64,000 nt of DNA from Lignipirellula cremea. Its GTDB lineage: Bacteria > Planctomycetota > Planctomycetia > Pirellulales > Pirellulaceae. Under the pieces are notes generated by a model. It did not search any database. It worked only from the letters and a program-made list of their open reading frames with translations, and had not been told where the DNA came from. Position 1 is the first letter of the stretch. Each line of letters opens with the position of its first letter. The translations under genes and the position numbers were made by a program. Location: the NCBI RefSeq assembly GCF_007751035.1, contig NZ_CP036433.1:1035001-1099000 (forward strand), written 5' to 3'. Positions 16,081 through 24,558 of this stretch are shown piece by piece.

Positions 16081-17262
16081 ATGACGCAGCAACCCAACCG
16101 CCGCCAGGCCTTCCAGACGGGCGCCTCGGTCGCCGCCGCCCTGTTTGCCTGGGCCGCGATTCCGCAATGGGCGATGGCAGCCGACGCCGACACCGGCGAG
16201 CTGGTTCCCTTTCTCGACATGCCGCGCACACCGCCCAATCGCCTGGACTGGGAAGCACTGAACGAATGGCTTACGCCGCAGGACCAGGTCTTCAGCGTGC
16301 AGCACTACGGGATTCCCGAAGTCAACGCCCAGGAGTACAAGCTGGAAATCGACGGGCTGGTCGAGAAGCCGATGCGTCTGAGCATTGAGGATTTGAAAAC
16401 GCGCCCGCAAGAGGAAGTCCTGATGACGCTGGAGTGTTCCGGCAACGGCGCCGGAAAGGGCTTCATCAACGCGATCTATAACAGTCGCTGGAAAGGGACG
16501 CCGTTGGCCCCGCTGCTGAAAGAATGCGGTGTGAAAAAGGAAGCGATCGAAGCGGTCTTCTTTGGCGCCGACACCAAAGAAGAAATACTGCGGCCGATGA
16601 CCAAGAGCGAACTCAAAGTGGAAGTTCCCTTCGGCCGCAGCCTGTCGGTGGAAGACGCCCTGAACAAAGGCGCCATTCTGGCTTACGAACGGAACGGCGA
16701 ACCGATGGAAACCCGCAACGGCGCTCCGCTGCGGTTAATCGTGCCGGGCCTGTACGGCATCGCCAATGTGAAATGGCTGCAGCGGATTGAACTGCGCGAC
16801 CGGCGGTACATGGGCCGCTACATGGCCCGCGATTACGTTACCGTCCGCGGTGAAATGCAGGGAGACGAAGTGGTGTTTGTGGAGTCGTCGGTCGCCAAAA
16901 TGAACCTGAAGTCGATCATCGCCCGGGTGACTCGCGGCGATACGGTCGACGGCGGTATTCCGTGCCAGGCGATGGGAGCGGCCTGGGACGATGGCACAGG
17001 CGTCGCGCAGGTGGAAGTCAAGGTCGACGATGGTCCCTGGAAGAAAGCCGTACTGGCCGAAGAGCCGCGATCGAAGTACTGCTGGACGTTCTTCTCCATC
17101 GACCTGGGGAACCTGGCGCCGGGCGAGCACGAGATCGTCTCGCGTGCGATTGATGTGGACGGCCGTGTCCAGCCCGCTGAGGGCGACGACGAAATCGCTT
17201 TGAAGAAAACTTACTGGGAAGCTTACCAGCAATGGCCTCGCAAAATTAACCTGGAGGCCTGA
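16081..17262 (+). CDS. Sulfite-oxidase-family molybdopterin oxidoreductase, exported
   Basis: The 393-aa protein has a signal with an RR pair (MTQQPNRRQAFQTGASVAAALFAWAAIP), possibly a Tat signal. The Mo-cofactor domain includes EVLMTLECSGNGAGK, whose Cys is the molybdenum ligand, and IVPGLYGIANVKWLQRIEL. A C-terminal Mo-co dimerisation domain (QAMGAAWDDGTGVAQVEVKVDDGPWKKA..) follows. No heme domain is fused, so it needs a separate electron acceptor; the cupredoxin gene just upstream is an obvious candidate. It probably oxidises sulfite to sulfate or a similar oxo-transfer substrate outside the cytoplasm. The start is set by AAGGAG eight bases before the ATG; a longer frame to 16003 lacks this. 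Confidence 0.87.
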   Translation: MTQQPNRRQAFQTGASVAAALFAWAAIPQWAMAADADTGELVPFLDMPRTPPNRLDWEALNEWLTPQDQVFSVQHYGIPEVNAQEYKLEIDGLVEKPMRLSIEDLKTRPQEEVLMTLECSGNGAGKGFINAIYNSRWKGTPLAPLLKECGVKKEAIEAVFFGADTKEEILRPMTKSELKVEVPFGRSLSVEDALNKGAILAYERNGEPMETRNGAPLRLIVPGLYGIANVKWLQRIELRDRRYMGRYMARDYVTVRGEMQGDEVVFVESSVAKMNLKSIIARVTRGDTVDGGIPCQAMGAAWDDGTGVAQVEVKVDDGPWKKAVLAEEPRSKYCWTFFSIDLGNLAPGEHEIVSRAIDVDGRVQPAEGDDEIALKKTYWEAYQQWPRKINLEA

Positions 17263-17392
17263 TCGACTCCCGTCCGTCGCCAGGGGGCGCTGGTCCGGTT
17301 CGCGGTGGAGCGGGCCGGGCGCATCGCACGACGGGTCCTGAGCCGGTAAGGTCGATGCGATTCCCACGAATCGCAGGCAAAGGGGACATCCG

Positions 17393-17971
17393 ATGCCGGA
17401 AATCAATCCTTATGCGTCGCCGATGGTGGAAGCCGTCGAGCCGATTTCCCGCGACCTGTCCGCCAAGGGAGGAATCTGGCGCCAAGGCCCCTTACTGGTG
17501 ATGGAGCGGCAATCGCGCTTGCCGGATCGTTGCATCAAGTCGAACCAGCCGGCCCACGGCGGCACGCTGCGTCGCGACCTCACCCACTATCCGCCGCTGC
17601 TGTTGCTGCTGGCCTTGTTAAATGCGCTGGTGTTTCTACTGGTGGTGCTGGTCGTGCAAAAAAGGGCTTCGATTTTTGTCGGGCTCAGCCAGGAGTGGAA
17701 ATCTCGTCGCCGCCGGGTGATCCTGACGGCGTGGCTGGCGGTGCTGGCGGGATTGTGTTGCGGCATGGCGGGGCTGCTGTTTATGAACGAATCGTCGACG
17801 ATCTCCAAGCTGCTGTTCGTCGCGGCAGTCCTCCTGGGAGTGGTTGGCAGTAGTTATGGGATTGCTTCCGCCCGGCTGGTCTCTGCGGTGCGGATCACCG
17901 AGACGCATATCTGGCTGCGCGGCGTTTGCCAGGACTATCTGGACGAATTGCCGGATTGCCCTTTCCGGTAG
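17393..17971 (+). CDS. Small multi-pass membrane protein with N-terminal NPYASP motif (unknown function)
   Basis: The 192-aa protein begins MPEINPYASPM, a short motif common at the start of planctomycete membrane proteins. A hydrophilic segment and four likely membrane helices follow (about residues 69-88, 108-130, 137-155 and possibly 155-165). The start has AAGGGG eight bases upstream. No enzymatic motif is visible. It follows the molybdoenzyme gene by 130 bp and converges with the hybrid kinase gene. Confidence 0.65.
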   Translation: MPEINPYASPMVEAVEPISRDLSAKGGIWRQGPLLVMERQSRLPDRCIKSNQPAHGGTLRRDLTHYPPLLLLLALLNALVFLLVVLVVQKRASIFVGLSQEWKSRRRRVILTAWLAVLAGLCCGMAGLLFMNESSTISKLLFVAAVLLGVVGSSYGIASARLVSAVRITETHIWLRGVCQDYLDELPDCPFR

Positions 17972-17995
17972 CGCGGCCAGCTCAGGTCAACCGGC

Positions 17996-19588
17996 TCAGA
18001 TCAATTCGGGCACCCGTTCCAGATGCCCTTGCATGCGGGCGACCAGATCACTGAAGTTGATCGGTTTGGTCACGAAGTCGTCGCAGCCGGCGTTGAGGCA
18101 GCGTTCCCGCGCGTTGTTGATGTCGTTCCCGGTCAGCGCGACGATCGGATCCAGGTAACCCAGCCGGCGAATGGCTTCGGTCGCGGCGTAGCCATCCATC
18201 ACGGGCATCGACATGTCCATGATCACGGCGTTGAACGGTTCCTCCTGGCCATTCAAGGCGGCTTCCATCCGTTCCACGGCGGCAACTCCGTCGGCGGCGA
18301 TCTCGACCTGGGCGCCGGCGCTTTCCAGCAGCGTTTTCAAGAACATCTGGATATCGATGGAGTCGTCGACCAGCAGAATACGGCCCTGCAGCTGGTGTGG
18401 GTTGTCGTTGCTGTTCCCGGTCGGGCGGACCTGCCTGGCGGCGATGTGGGAGGTTCGATTCTTCGTCTCCGGGGACTCCAGCGGAATCCAGAAGCGAAAG
18501 GTGCTGCCCTGGCCTGGATAACTTTTGACTTCGATCTTGCCGTGGAACGATTCGACCAGACGCTGGGTGATTGCCAGGCCCAGGCCGAAATCCGTCGCCG
18601 TGCTATCGCGCTGGTCGGCGTGGTTGAACGGTTCAAAGAGATGCTCCAGCCGCGACCCGTCGATGCCGACGCCGCTATCGCGCACTTCAAACACCAGCCG
18701 CTGTTCGCCTGGGATTTTCGCCAGATACACAACCACGGCGACCTCGCCCTGATGCGTGTATTTGATCGCATTCGACAGCAGGTTAAAAAGCACCTGTCGC
18801 AGGCGGGCCGGATCGCCGAGGAATTCCGCTGGCACAGGCTCCTGGCAGCAAAAACTCAGCGCAAGCTGTTTTTCTTCGGCCTGGGAGCGGACCATTTGCA
18901 TGACGTTCTGCAGCAACGTCTGCGTGCACAGGCGCTCCCGTCGCAGATCGATGCGACCGCACTCGGCTTTGGACAGATCGAGCACATCGTTCAGGATGCA
19001 CAGCAGACGTTGTCCATGCGAGTTGATTTGCTCGACCGCATGCTGCTGCTCCTCCGTCAGGCGGCTTAGTTGCAAGACATCGGTAAAACCCAGCATGCCC
19101 GTCAAAGGGTGGCGGATCTGTTGGCTGAGGGTGGCCAGGAGCTCGCTCTTGCTGCGACTGGCGGTCTGCAGACGCTGCAGCGTGCGGTAGCGCAGCAGGC
19201 TTTGGCGGATCGAACGGGCCAGCGATTCCGCCGACAGTCCCTCCAGAACCAGGCATTCCTGCACGCCCGTTTCCAGGGCGCGCTCGGTCACGCGCGGATC
19301 ATGTTCCTGGACCAGGAGGACGATGGGGACGCCCTGCAGAGCATCGCTAAGCTGGTGCAGGGCTTCGAGCGGGTCCAGCTGATCAATCTCGGCGCCCATC
19401 AGGCACAGGTCAAACTTCGAACGCTGCAGCGCAGTGCGGGCGTCGTCCAGGGTGCTGGTCGTTTCCAGCTCAATCACGACTTCGTCGATCGCCAGCAGAA
19501 GTCGCACGGTGGACCGTAATAATTGCAGTTTGGAAGCCGTGGCAGGGTCCGGGTCGACAAAAAGTACGCGCTTGGGGTTCAATAGCAT
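17996..19588 (-). CDS. Hybrid histidine kinase: pseudo-receiver, HisKA-HATPase, C-terminal receiver
   Basis: The 530-aa soluble protein has three parts. Residues 1-125 have a receiver-like fold (RVLFVDPDPATA), but the phosphoacceptor position is Gly65 (FDLCLMGAEI) and the C-terminal Lys is missing, so it should not accept phosphate. Residues 150-370 are a kinase core with His160 in SQQIRHPLTGM, an N box (LFNLLSNAIKYTHQ), and G boxes (DSGVGID, DFGLGLAITQRLVE). Residues 400-525 are a complete receiver with VDDS, the acceptor Asp in IMDMSMPVMDG, LTGN and TKP. There is no membrane helix or input sensor other than the pseudo-receiver. No cognate output regulator lies next to it. Confidence 0.9.
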   Translation of the reverse strand: MLLNPKRVLFVDPDPATASKLQLLRSTVRLLLAIDEVVIELETTSTLDDARTALQRSKFDLCLMGAEIDQLDPLEALHQLSDALQGVPIVLLVQEHDPRVTERALETGVQECLVLEGLSAESLARSIRQSLLRYRTLQRLQTASRSKSELLATLSQQIRHPLTGMLGFTDVLQLSRLTEEQQHAVEQINSHGQRLLCILNDVLDLSKAECGRIDLRRERLCTQTLLQNVMQMVRSQAEEKQLALSFCCQEPVPAEFLGDPARLRQVLFNLLSNAIKYTHQGEVAVVVYLAKIPGEQRLVFEVRDSGVGIDGSRLEHLFEPFNHADQRDSTATDFGLGLAITQRLVESFHGKIEVKSYPGQGSTFRFWIPLESPETKNRTSHIAARQVRPTGNSNDNPHQLQGRILLVDDSIDIQMFLKTLLESAGAQVEIAADGVAAVERMEAALNGQEEPFNAVIMDMSMPVMDGYAATEAIRRLGYLDPIVALTGNDINNARERCLNAGCDDFVTKPINFSDLVARMQGHLERVPELI

Positions 19589-19865
19589 CGACTGCCTCGT
19601 TGTATTTTCAGAAGTTCGTCATTTTTTGTCCCCGACCACTCTCTAAAAGTTTATACGGCGCAATTTCCTCTCTATCAGGAAATCCCTGTTCCTATGCGGT
19701 ATTCCGCACGGGCCCGTTTGGTTATTGAGTTCGCCAAATTCACCGGTAGATATCGGCTCCCGTTTGCGTATACTCAAAAAGGATCCCAGTCGACGAAACC
19801 CGGTTTACAGATCTTGCCCTTGCCAGCGCCCTCGATTTTGGCTATGCCAGGGAGATGAGGGCCGC

Positions 19866-20630
19866 ATGAATTTATCTTCGGTAAAGCCGCCGCCGCGAGG
19901 GCGGATTGATATCCACTCCCATCTCCTCCCCGGAGTTGATGATGGTTGCCAGACCGTCGAGCAGTCGCTGGATTGCATTCGCGCCTGGATCGAAGAAGGG
20001 TTTATCGGTTCGGTCTGCACGCCCCATGTGGGCCCTGGGTACTTCCAGGAAAACACGCCCGATCACATCGCCGATTTGATGCCTTCGTTACGGGAAAGCG
20101 TGGCGGCTGCGGGGCTGGATTACCATTTGTGGGACGGGGGGGAAGTCCGCATTTTCGCCGAAACCTCGGAGTGGTTTTCTTACTGGGGCTTGCCCACGCT
20201 GGGCCCAGGCCGCTGCGTGCTGCTGGACTGGTGGGGCGACCAATGGCCCTTGTTTTGCGAAGAATGCTGCCAGTTTCTGCTCGATAACGGCTACCAGCCG
20301 GTGTTCGCCCACCCGGAACGGATGAACCTGGAAGCGAAAGCCTGGGACGAAGTCATCGACCGCCTGCTGGAGCGGGGAGTCTGGCTGCAGGGGAATCTCA
20401 ACAGCCTGGGCGGAGGGGAAGGACCCGTCAGCCAGGAACGGAGCTGGCGCCTTTTAAAGGCCAAGCAGTACTATGTGCTGGCTACCGATACGCACGCTCC
20501 CCGGGCGCTGCGTGAACGCCGCCGGGCTCTGGAACTTGTCGAACAGGAATGCGGCGCCGAACAGCTGCAGTTGCTGCTGGAAGATCGGCCGCGCGAGATT
20601 ATTTGGCGGCTTGCCAGCGAAGACGAATAG
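19866..20630 (+). CDS. PHP-family protein-tyrosine phosphatase (CpsB/YwqE-like)
   Basis: The 254-aa protein has the metal-binding motifs of the CpsB/YwqE group: IDIHSHLLPGVDDG at the N-terminus, CTPHVGPGYF, YQPVFAHPERM and a C-terminal ATDTHAPR. These enzymes are manganese-dependent phosphatases that remove phosphate from bacterial tyrosine kinases controlling polysaccharide export. No tyrosine kinase or polysaccharide genes lie beside it here. The ATG at 19866 has GAGGG five bases upstream and fits the family N-terminus; the frame extends to 19725 but that part is not conserved in character. Confidence 0.85.
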   Translation: MNLSSVKPPPRGRIDIHSHLLPGVDDGCQTVEQSLDCIRAWIEEGFIGSVCTPHVGPGYFQENTPDHIADLMPSLRESVAAAGLDYHLWDGGEVRIFAETSEWFSYWGLPTLGPGRCVLLDWWGDQWPLFCEECCQFLLDNGYQPVFAHPERMNLEAKAWDEVIDRLLERGVWLQGNLNSLGGGEGPVSQERSWRLLKAKQYYVLATDTHAPRALRERRRALELVEQECGAEQLQLLLEDRPREIIWRLASEDE

Positions 20631-20960
20631 CAGGAAGAGCTCTCGCTGTCTGAGGGAGCCAGCCGGATCGATGGCGTGCTTCTTTCCCCGCGGCGGACCC
20701 CTGCCCGATTTCTGGCTGGCCTGTTTTGGTCGGCCCGGTTCCGGGTGAACATGTTTGGGGTAAAAGTCGACCGGATTCGACAAGCCTGTCCGCCTGGAAA
20801 AAAAGACCGGCGGTGGGGGGAAACCTTACGCTCTGTAATGGGGGCTTTCCCTGATACTAGTCCGCCATGCGGCTCCGTGTTTTGACGCAGGCGCCGTTTG
20901 ATCCGGTATCAACGGTTGCGGCGCGCGAACGGAGCTCTCGGTGTCCGGGGGATCAGGCGG
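20631..20960. other. 330-bp spacer between convergent genes
   Basis: No gene is seen. A GC-rich inverted pair CCGCC/GGCGG surrounds an A-run at about 20790-20815. A fragment with ACTAGT (20863) and TTGACGCAG (20883) recalls the ends of the MITE-like elements at 2817-3075, but is too short to call. Confidence 0.4.
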
Positions 20961-21263
20961 CTAGGCCAGTTGTTTTTCCAGCTCGGTTTTGATCGATTGC
21001 TCGATCTTTCCGCGGAAAGCGAAGGCCGCCATTGGCAGCGCTCCGTTGACCACGACCTGGCTTTCCTCCACGATCAGCTGGCCTTTAATGGCGAATCCGT
21101 AGGTTTTGAACGAGTAGTTCAGCGTGTCGTCGACCCAGGTTTCTTCCAGATTGGAGACCTGGTCCTTGTACTTGGAGCGAACTGTTTCGAGAAAGTTTTT
21201 CAGTTTGGTTTTGGCGGCTTCTTTCCCCAACGGGTTGGGAACCACGATATTCATATTGGGCAT
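20961..21263 (-). CDS. Polyhydroxyalkanoic-acid-system family protein
   Basis: The 100-aa product (MPNMNIVVPNPLGKEAAKTKLKNFL..) has the form of the PHA granule-associated small protein family: an N-terminal amphipathic part, the segment WVDDTLNYSFKTYGFAIKGQLIVEESQVVVNGALPMAAFAFRGKIEQSI, and a charged end. Members are linked to polyhydroxyalkanoate granules in some bacteria, but in planctomycetes the role is untested. Start at 21263 has AAGGA eight bases upstream. The longer frame to 21398 lacks a ribosome site. Confidence 0.75.
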   Translation of the reverse strand: MPNMNIVVPNPLGKEAAKTKLKNFLETVRSKYKDQVSNLEETWVDDTLNYSFKTYGFAIKGQLIVEESQVVVNGALPMAAFAFRGKIEQSIKTELEKQLA

Positions 21264-21507
21264 CGATGTATCCTTGGATGGGTCGCAGGTTGGCGAATAA
21301 AGGGGAGCCACGTGGTTGGGGCGCGAATTCCCAGCGAAAGAAGCTGAAACCGGCCGGCGTTTTGCCAGGTAACCACTTGCTCTGGGGTATTTTAACAAAA
21401 ACGGCCGCCTGGGGAGACGCCCATTTTACAATCGATCGCTGGCGCATCCGTCCTTGCCTTACGGATTGCCCCGCTGTGGGAAATGCGAGTTTATCCAGGA
21501 GTCAGGC

Positions 21508-22455
21508 ATGATCAAGCGGAATCGGGGCTGGATCGCCCTTTCAGCCATCGTCCTGCTTCTCGTGGCAGGGGTCGCCCTGGGGAAACTCTACCTGGTTTCG
21601 TCGGATCCCCACACGGCTCCCCGGGCGCAACTGGCGCGCTGGCTGGTGCTGTCGGATTTGTCCCAGCAGTCGCGAACCTTTCGTTTGTCGCTGGTGGATC
21701 GTTTGCTGCGCGAGCTGGGGGCCGATGAGCCAATCGCCATGACGTCGGAATCTTTGACGCCCGGCATGCAGCAGCAACTGGACGATAATGTGCGATTGCT
21801 GCGTCGCGACTGGTTTCTGTCCCGGGTCGAGAAGTATGCGCTGCTCCCGCCGGAGGAACGGCTGGCTTTTTTGCGCCCTGAAGTCGCTACGGTGGACTTG
21901 TGGGCGAATGCCTCGGTCGGCGGGGATTCGGCCGCGAGCCAACTGTTTGACGATATTGCCCAGTGGATCGAGGAAGCGCCGCCCGGGCTGGCGGGACCGA
22001 TGGGTTCCGCCGTCGCCGGGGGTCTGCAGGTGTGGCTCAGTACGGCCGACCTGGAGCCGGTTTCCGCGGCGGTGCGACGCGATCTGGCGGTGCGAATTGC
22101 GCAGCAACTGGACCAGGATCCGCAGCTTCCAGCCCCGCGGGAGAGCTTTTCTGCCGACGAACGGAAACGCTTCGCCGCCAACGGCCAACTGCTGATGGAA
22201 GCCTGGCTGCAGGCCCAGGCGCAGATCTTTGCCGGGTTGCCGCAGACCGAGCGGCAAACGTTTGTGGAAGAGAAGATTGATCGCGTGCTGGCGTGGGGCG
22301 TACTGGATCAGCTGTTCGAGGCCTCTTCGTTGCCTGTGATGCTGCAGCTGGCGAGCCTGACCCAGCGCTGCATCGACCGCGCCAAGCCGGAACTGAAGCA
22401 GCCGCTACAGGAGCTAACGTCGCTGGCGATGCAGACCCTGCTGCAGCGCCAGTAA
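21508..22455 (+). CDS. Membrane-anchored protein of unknown function
   Basis: The 315-aa product has one N-terminal membrane helix after a basic start (MIKRNRGWIALSAIVLLLVAGVALGKLYLV). The remainder is a mostly helical, acidic extracytoplasmic domain without known motif. Helices such as RTFRLSLVDRLLRELGADEP, QQLDDNVRLLRRDWFLSRVEKYALLPPEERLAFL and RQTFVEEKIDRVLAWGVLD suggest a helical bundle. The start has AGGAG seven bases upstream. It converges with the transglutaminase gene. Confidence 0.7.
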   Translation: MIKRNRGWIALSAIVLLLVAGVALGKLYLVSSDPHTAPRAQLARWLVLSDLSQQSRTFRLSLVDRLLRELGADEPIAMTSESLTPGMQQQLDDNVRLLRRDWFLSRVEKYALLPPEERLAFLRPEVATVDLWANASVGGDSAASQLFDDIAQWIEEAPPGLAGPMGSAVAGGLQVWLSTADLEPVSAAVRRDLAVRIAQQLDQDPQLPAPRESFSADERKRFAANGQLLMEAWLQAQAQIFAGLPQTERQTFVEEKIDRVLAWGVLDQLFEASSLPVMLQLASLTQRCIDRAKPELKQPLQELTSLAMQTLLQRQ

Positions 22456-22471
22456 CTCCCCTGGCGGGGAG
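22456..22471. terminator. Possible bidirectional terminator hairpin
   Basis: CTCCCC-TGGC-GGGGAG is a perfect 6-bp GC stem directly after the stop codon of the upstream gene, between two convergent genes. No T run follows on either strand, so it may only be an mRNA 3'-end stabiliser. Confidence 0.4.
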
Positions 22472-22509
22472 CCGACATTGCACTCGCTGCAGATTCTGTC
22501 GAGGGTGGA

Positions 22510-24558
22510 TTACGGCTGGTGTTGGGGTTGTTGTCGCGCTCTGGCTCGGCGGGGCGGAGCGGGGCACGGGTCCAGTATTTCAAAGGTTTCGGCTGGACCG
22601 TACAACTGGTCGGCATAGTTAGAGCACCACTGGGCGGCGACCTCCAGCCACGCTTCTTTTTCGGCAGCGGCCTGCACCCGTTTGGCAAACTGGTGCAGGG
22701 TTTCCGATGTCGACCTGGTCAGTTTCCGCCTGGCCAGTCGCCGGCTGAGGGTCCGCAGCAGGGCCCGGTTATGGCGCTGGGCGGCGGTGGCGGGGTCGAG
22801 TGGTTGGCGATTGCGAATCTTCAGCAGCACGCCCAGGATCGTGACGATGGCCAGGCCTGCCAGAGCCAGGCTGAGAAAGTTTTTCGCCATGATCGCCAGC
22901 ACGCGACTCGCGAAGGTCGACCAGGAATCGGAAAAGCTGAGACCAGTGGTGGCCGTGACTTCGTTGCCGGTGATGGTCTGTTCGATTTCGACCGTTTCCA
23001 CGCCCACCGAAATACCGGGCGTCGCTTCGACGATGACCCACTGTTGCGTATCGCGATTGTAGGCCTCGACCCAGGCGTGCGCGTTCCGGTTGCGGCCGAT
23101 CCAGTAATCGCTGTATTCCGGCTCCAGTTCCGTCACCACATATCCGGTGACATACCGGCAAGGCACGCCCCCGTAACGCAGCATGACCGCCGCCGCCGTC
23201 GCAAAGAATTCGCAATGGGCCGGCGGGCGGTGCAAGATGAAATAACTCAGCAGGTCCATGTTGATCGGCGCATCGAAACCGTCGAGCGAGTACTTGTAAT
23301 TGTTCAGGAAAAACGCCTGAACCGCCTGGATTTTTTTGCTGTCGGTGGGGCGCCTGTCGAGGATGCGCTGGGCGACTGCTTCGACGCGGGGGTCAACGCC
23401 GATCGGCGGCGTGACCAGTTCCTGCTGCCGTCGAAGAGAAGGACGCGGATCCCGGGTGCGCTCGCCGACATAAGCGGTGTACGGCGCCGTTGCCGAAATG
23501 CCGTCGCGGATGGTGTCGTTGGAGTCCGTGCGGATGACGACCGCCTTGGCCATCATGTAAGCGGCGTTGCTGGGAACGAAGAAAACATTGCCTCGTTCGG
23601 GATCGTTGTGGATCTCCAGTTTCGTCCAGGGCCCGGAGGACCGGGGAGCCAGGTTGAATACATTCCGAGGCTGGAAACGCGCCAGTTCGGCCGGTAAAAC
23701 GGGCAGGCTGTCGGGGATTCGCGGGGTCGGATTGATCGAGTTCCAGCGGGACTGGCGGCCGTTGTCCCAGCGACCCTTGGCGAAATAGTCGAAGGCCCTT
23801 CCGCGCAGATAGCCAGGCGTGCGATTGGTGTACACGCGCAGGGCCACGCCATCGGGCTCGCGCAACTGGGAGTCAGCGATATTGAAGAGCGTCGCGCGTT
23901 GCACGTATGAGGTCGCCACGTCCCGGCGTTCCGTGGGACTTACCGACAAACTCTGGGACAACCAGATCTGCGTCCGCGGCAGGGCGTAGGTCCAGCCTGC
24001 CAGGAACACCCAGGCGGTCAGCGCAATCGCCAGGAACACTCCGCCATTGAGCACGGCCGTGCGGTCCAGTTGATCCAGATCAATCGTCAGCCGCAGTAAC
24101 GCCATCAACCCGACGGCGGCGATGATCGTCATGAAATAGAAATCCTGCTCCACCAGCGGGATCGAATGGTTGCACAGAAACAGCAGAAACAGCAGGCCAA
24201 AGACGGAGTACATGTCGGGCAGATTGCCCGCTGGCGTCCGTCGAAAGGAGCCAATCGCCTGGACGAAAAGGAGAATCTCGCAGACCAGCAGGGTGAACCC
24301 CAAGGGGGCCACATAAAGCACCGCGGCGCTGTCGATCTCAACCGGAATCATTTGCCCTTTTACCGCCAGGACGACGGCGGCCGTCAGCGTGGTGAAGAGC
24401 CATTGCCGTCGGCTTATTGTCCAGCGATCGCCCATGAAAATCCCCGCCAGCGCCACGCCAATCGCCGTCAGGGGAACGAGCGGTTCGCCGGTAACGGCGC
24501 CCAACAACACAGCCTGCCCGGCGACGAAGGCCGCAGCCATCAACTTTTGCCGCAACAT
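22510..24558 (-). CDS. TgpA-like transglutaminase-domain membrane protein
   Basis: The 682-aa protein begins with about six membrane helices (residues 1-175, DUF3488 type). A periplasmic part then carries the transglutaminase-like core: RPPAHCEFFATAAAVMLRYGGVPCRYVTGYV with the catalytic Cys, RNAHAWVEAYNR with the His, and VIVEATPG with the Asp neighbourhood. One more membrane helix at about 560-585 and a C-terminal DUF4129-like cytoplasmic segment follow. It is the last gene of a moxR-DUF58-tgpA operon; its ATG overlaps the stop codon of the DUF58 gene (TAATG). Such operons are widespread, and the protein is thought to modify or cross-link envelope proteins or peptidoglycan; this is inferred. 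Confidence 0.9.
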   Translation of the reverse strand: MLRQKLMAAAFVAGQAVLLGAVTGEPLVPLTAIGVALAGIFMGDRWTISRRQWLFTTLTAAVVLAVKGQMIPVEIDSAAVLYVAPLGFTLLVCEILLFVQAIGSFRRTPAGNLPDMYSVFGLLFLLFLCNHSIPLVEQDFYFMTIIAAVGLMALLRLTIDLDQLDRTAVLNGGVFLAIALTAWVFLAGWTYALPRTQIWLSQSLSVSPTERRDVATSYVQRATLFNIADSQLREPDGVALRVYTNRTPGYLRGRAFDYFAKGRWDNGRQSRWNSINPTPRIPDSLPVLPAELARFQPRNVFNLAPRSSGPWTKLEIHNDPERGNVFFVPSNAAYMMAKAVVIRTDSNDTIRDGISATAPYTAYVGERTRDPRPSLRRQQELVTPPIGVDPRVEAVAQRILDRRPTDSKKIQAVQAFFLNNYKYSLDGFDAPINMDLLSYFILHRPPAHCEFFATAAAVMLRYGGVPCRYVTGYVVTELEPEYSDYWIGRNRNAHAWVEAYNRDTQQWVIVEATPGISVGVETVEIEQTITGNEVTATTGLSFSDSWSTFASRVLAIMAKNFLSLALAGLAIVTILGVLLKIRNRQPLDPATAAQRHNRALLRTLSRRLARRKLTRSTSETLHQFAKRVQAAAEKEAWLEVAAQWCSNYADQLYGPAETFEILDPCPAPPRRARARQQPQHQP

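Noticed and set aside
20790-20815. GC stem with A-run as an intrinsic terminator
   Set aside because: The A/T run lies in the loop, not after the stem, on both strands.
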